NCBI GenBank assembly: GCA_026004875.1
Contig: BPJZ01000012.1
Coordinates: forward strand, 1-64,000
Length of the DNA stretch: 64,000 bases
Direction of reading: 5' to 3'
Source: Candidatus Poribacteria bacterium
GTDB taxonomy: Bacteria; Poribacteria; WGA-4E; GCA-2687025
The notes under the pieces were generated by a model that was not told the DNA's origin, searched no databases, and saw nothing but the letters and a program-made list of their open reading frames with translations. Every line of letters starts with the position of its first letter. Position 1 is the first letter of the stretch. The translations under genes were made by a program, and so were the position numbers. Below are positions 62,765-64,000 of the stretch, in pieces.

Positions 62765-64000
62765 CCTGCTCCTGCTAGGGGTGTTACTGTTCTGGGCCTG
62801 CAGCGGCGCTCCTCGGAGCGCTTCGGCTCCAGCCCCGCCGGAGGCCTCTTCGCCCGCCATCCGGCGAGGGGCTTACGTTGTGATCGGCCCCACGGGGGTG
62901 ATCGCGTTGGGTAACCTTCACCTTCAACGAAGGCTAGTTCCGATTCAGGAGGGCCAGGGACTCGCCACTCGTTCGCTGGTCCTCCGGGCGACCCGTGCGG
63001 AGCTGTGCGCCGGCCTCGGCGAGGAAGCCGGCGTTCAGATCGGCGAACGGACGTGGAGCACGGGAACCGGTTTGCTTCGTCTGGTCGACGTGGAGCGGGA
63101 CGCCGATCCGATGGGAACTCAGCAGCTGCGGCTCCACTTTGCTCCCTCTCAGCCGGAGGCTCCGCCCTTTCGGGTTACAGTGGGCTACGAGGTCGCCGCC
63201 GACGCCCCCTGGATGCGCAAGTGGATCGAAGTGGAGAACCGAGGCGATCTTCCTCTGCCGGTGCGCAGCGTCCAGACCGAGCGGCTTCCCGTCCTTCGGC
63301 CTGAGCGGGTGTTCGGCTGGACTGCCGAAGGGGTCCGTTCGGTCGAGGAGGCCGAAGTGCCCGCGGCTCCATCGGGGTGGCTCGTTCTGGAGGGCAGCTT
63401 TGGGAAGGTTTTCCTCATTCAAGAGGCCCCAGGGTTTCTCCGGCGCGTCAGCAACCCGACGACCGGAATCGTTCAGGTTACGACAGCGGACGATCCGGCG
63501 CTGGTCTGGTTGACGCCAGGGGAGCGGATGATCTTTCCGGGCGTTCAGTGGTGGGCGGCCGCCGGGGACGTGGAGGCGGAGCGGCGCGCGTACTTTGAGT
63601 TTCTTCGAGAACGCTCCCGTTGGAGCCGCTCCGATGGGGGGAAGGCGACGATCCGGTTGCTCGCCCTCGGGGATCACCCCTTGCCGTCGATAGAGACGTT
63701 GTCGGAGCCGGCCGTTGCGCTGGCTTACGCCTGGCCCAGGGCTTGGGACACCCCCGGTGAGGAGCCAAGGGAACTGATCCAAGCGGTGGAAGCGCTCCGC
63801 TCCGCCGGAAAGCGGGTCTACCTCTGGGTGCCGGTGGCCTGGATTCCCAGAGGGGGAGGGCTGGCCGAGTTCTCCGAATGGATCGCCCACACCTCCAGCG
63901 GAGAGCCGCTTTTGGCCTCCTGGCAAGGGGAAGAAGGACTGTTGGCCGTCATCGAGAGCGAGTATCGAGAGTTGGTCTTGAACGTCTTGGTCGCTCTGGT
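62718..64000 (+). CDS. Exported protein, truncated by window end
   Basis: 427 codons from ATG 62718 (GGGGAGA upstream), inside mnmE, running off the window without a stop. A Ser/Ala/Arg-rich n-region precedes a hydrophobic segment (LLLLGVLLFWACSG, about residues 19-32) with a Cys that may be a lipobox. The mature part begins RRGAYVVIGPTGVIALGNLH and contains WMRKWIEVENRGDLPLPVRS, similar to the N-terminal beta-sandwich of GH36-type alpha-galactosidase-like proteins, and YLWVPVAWIPRGGGLAEFSE, possibly the start of a barrel. Assignment to a glycoside hydrolase is weak; part of the evidence may lie past base 64000. Confidence 0.6.
   Translation, partial: MRSSTASSRPSASASSLLLLGVLLFWACSGAPRSASAPAPPEASSPAIRRGAYVVIGPTGVIALGNLHLQRRLVPIQEGQGLATRSLVLRATRAELCAGLGEEAGVQIGERTWSTGTGLLRLVDVERDADPMGTQQLRLHFAPSQPEAPPFRVTVGYEVAADAPWMRKWIEVENRGDLPLPVRSVQTERLPVLRPERVFGWTAEGVRSVEEAEVPAAPSGWLVLEGSFGKVFLIQEAPGFLRRVSNPTTGIVQVTTADDPALVWLTPGERMIFPGVQWWAAAGDVEAERRAYFEFLRERSRWSRSDGGKATIRLLALGDHPLPSIETLSEPAVALAYAWPRAWDTPGEEPRELIQAVEALRSAGKRVYLWVPVAWIPRGGGLAEFSEWIAHTSSGEPLLASWQGEEGLLAVIESEYRELVLNVLVAL

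Overview
The window is a GC-rich chromosomal segment from a motile, LPS-bearing (Gram-negative) bacterium. lpxB and lpxK indicate lipid A, and a YidC with a large periplasmic domain agrees. The mix of sulfatases, a DUF6785-type membrane protein, a ThuA-like protein, FlgD-type Ig domains in exported proteins and a B12-dependent ribonucleotide reductase resembles uncultivated lineages such as Poribacteria, but the phylum is an inference. No tRNA, rRNA, CRISPR, insertion sequence or prophage was seen, and no stretch over 300 bases lacks a gene.

Region 1 (1-7315, minus strand) holds two flagellins, a degenerate flagellin-like gene, a glycosyltransferase with TPR-like repeats, a small helical protein and a J-domain protein. 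The flagellin variable region is built from repeated modules with a GVGTxFT motif. Region 2 (7475-31858, plus strand) is a flagellar cluster: flgB-flgC-(FliE-like)-fliI-fliK-flgD-flgE, flhA-fliA, then a kinase-fliE-fliF-fliG-fliH-fliJ-(very large MotE-like protein)-motA-motB and fliM-fliN-fliO-fliP-fliQ. An opposing flgM-like gene sits between fliA and the kinase gene. fliR, flhB, fliD, fliS, flgK/L, flhF/G and chemotaxis genes are not in the window. Region 3 (31860-35820) has dgcN-dgcA (D-glutamate catabolism) directly after fliQ, then an orphan adenine methyltransferase ending at a strong hairpin.

Region 4 (35911-46523, minus strand) holds nrdR-nrdJ behind a consensus promoter with a pair of NrdR boxes, two sulfatase-fold hydrolases flanking a B12-binding radical SAM enzyme, and a DUF6785-like membrane protein. 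Region 5 (46691-53403, plus strand) holds an aminotransferase, lpxB-lpxK, an exported discoidin/FlgD-Ig protein, an OmpR-type regulator and a ThuA-like protein. Region 6 (53406-56194, minus strand) is a hisI-trpE-trpG operon with a Trp-rich leader peptide and a terminator, which together look like a ribosome-mediated attenuator. Region 7 (56374-64000, plus strand) is HNH protein-lipoprotein-rnpA-yidD-yidC-jag-mnmE, a block usually near the replication origin, then an exported protein running off the window.

Many conserved genes (flagellins, glycosyltransferase, fliI, fliF, motB, nrdJ, sulfatase, trpG, trpE, yidC) carry single-base frameshifts, often one extra base in a homopolymer and sometimes compensated nearby. 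These look like sequencing or assembly errors rather than gene decay, so those coordinates span the intended gene and do not give one clean reading frame.
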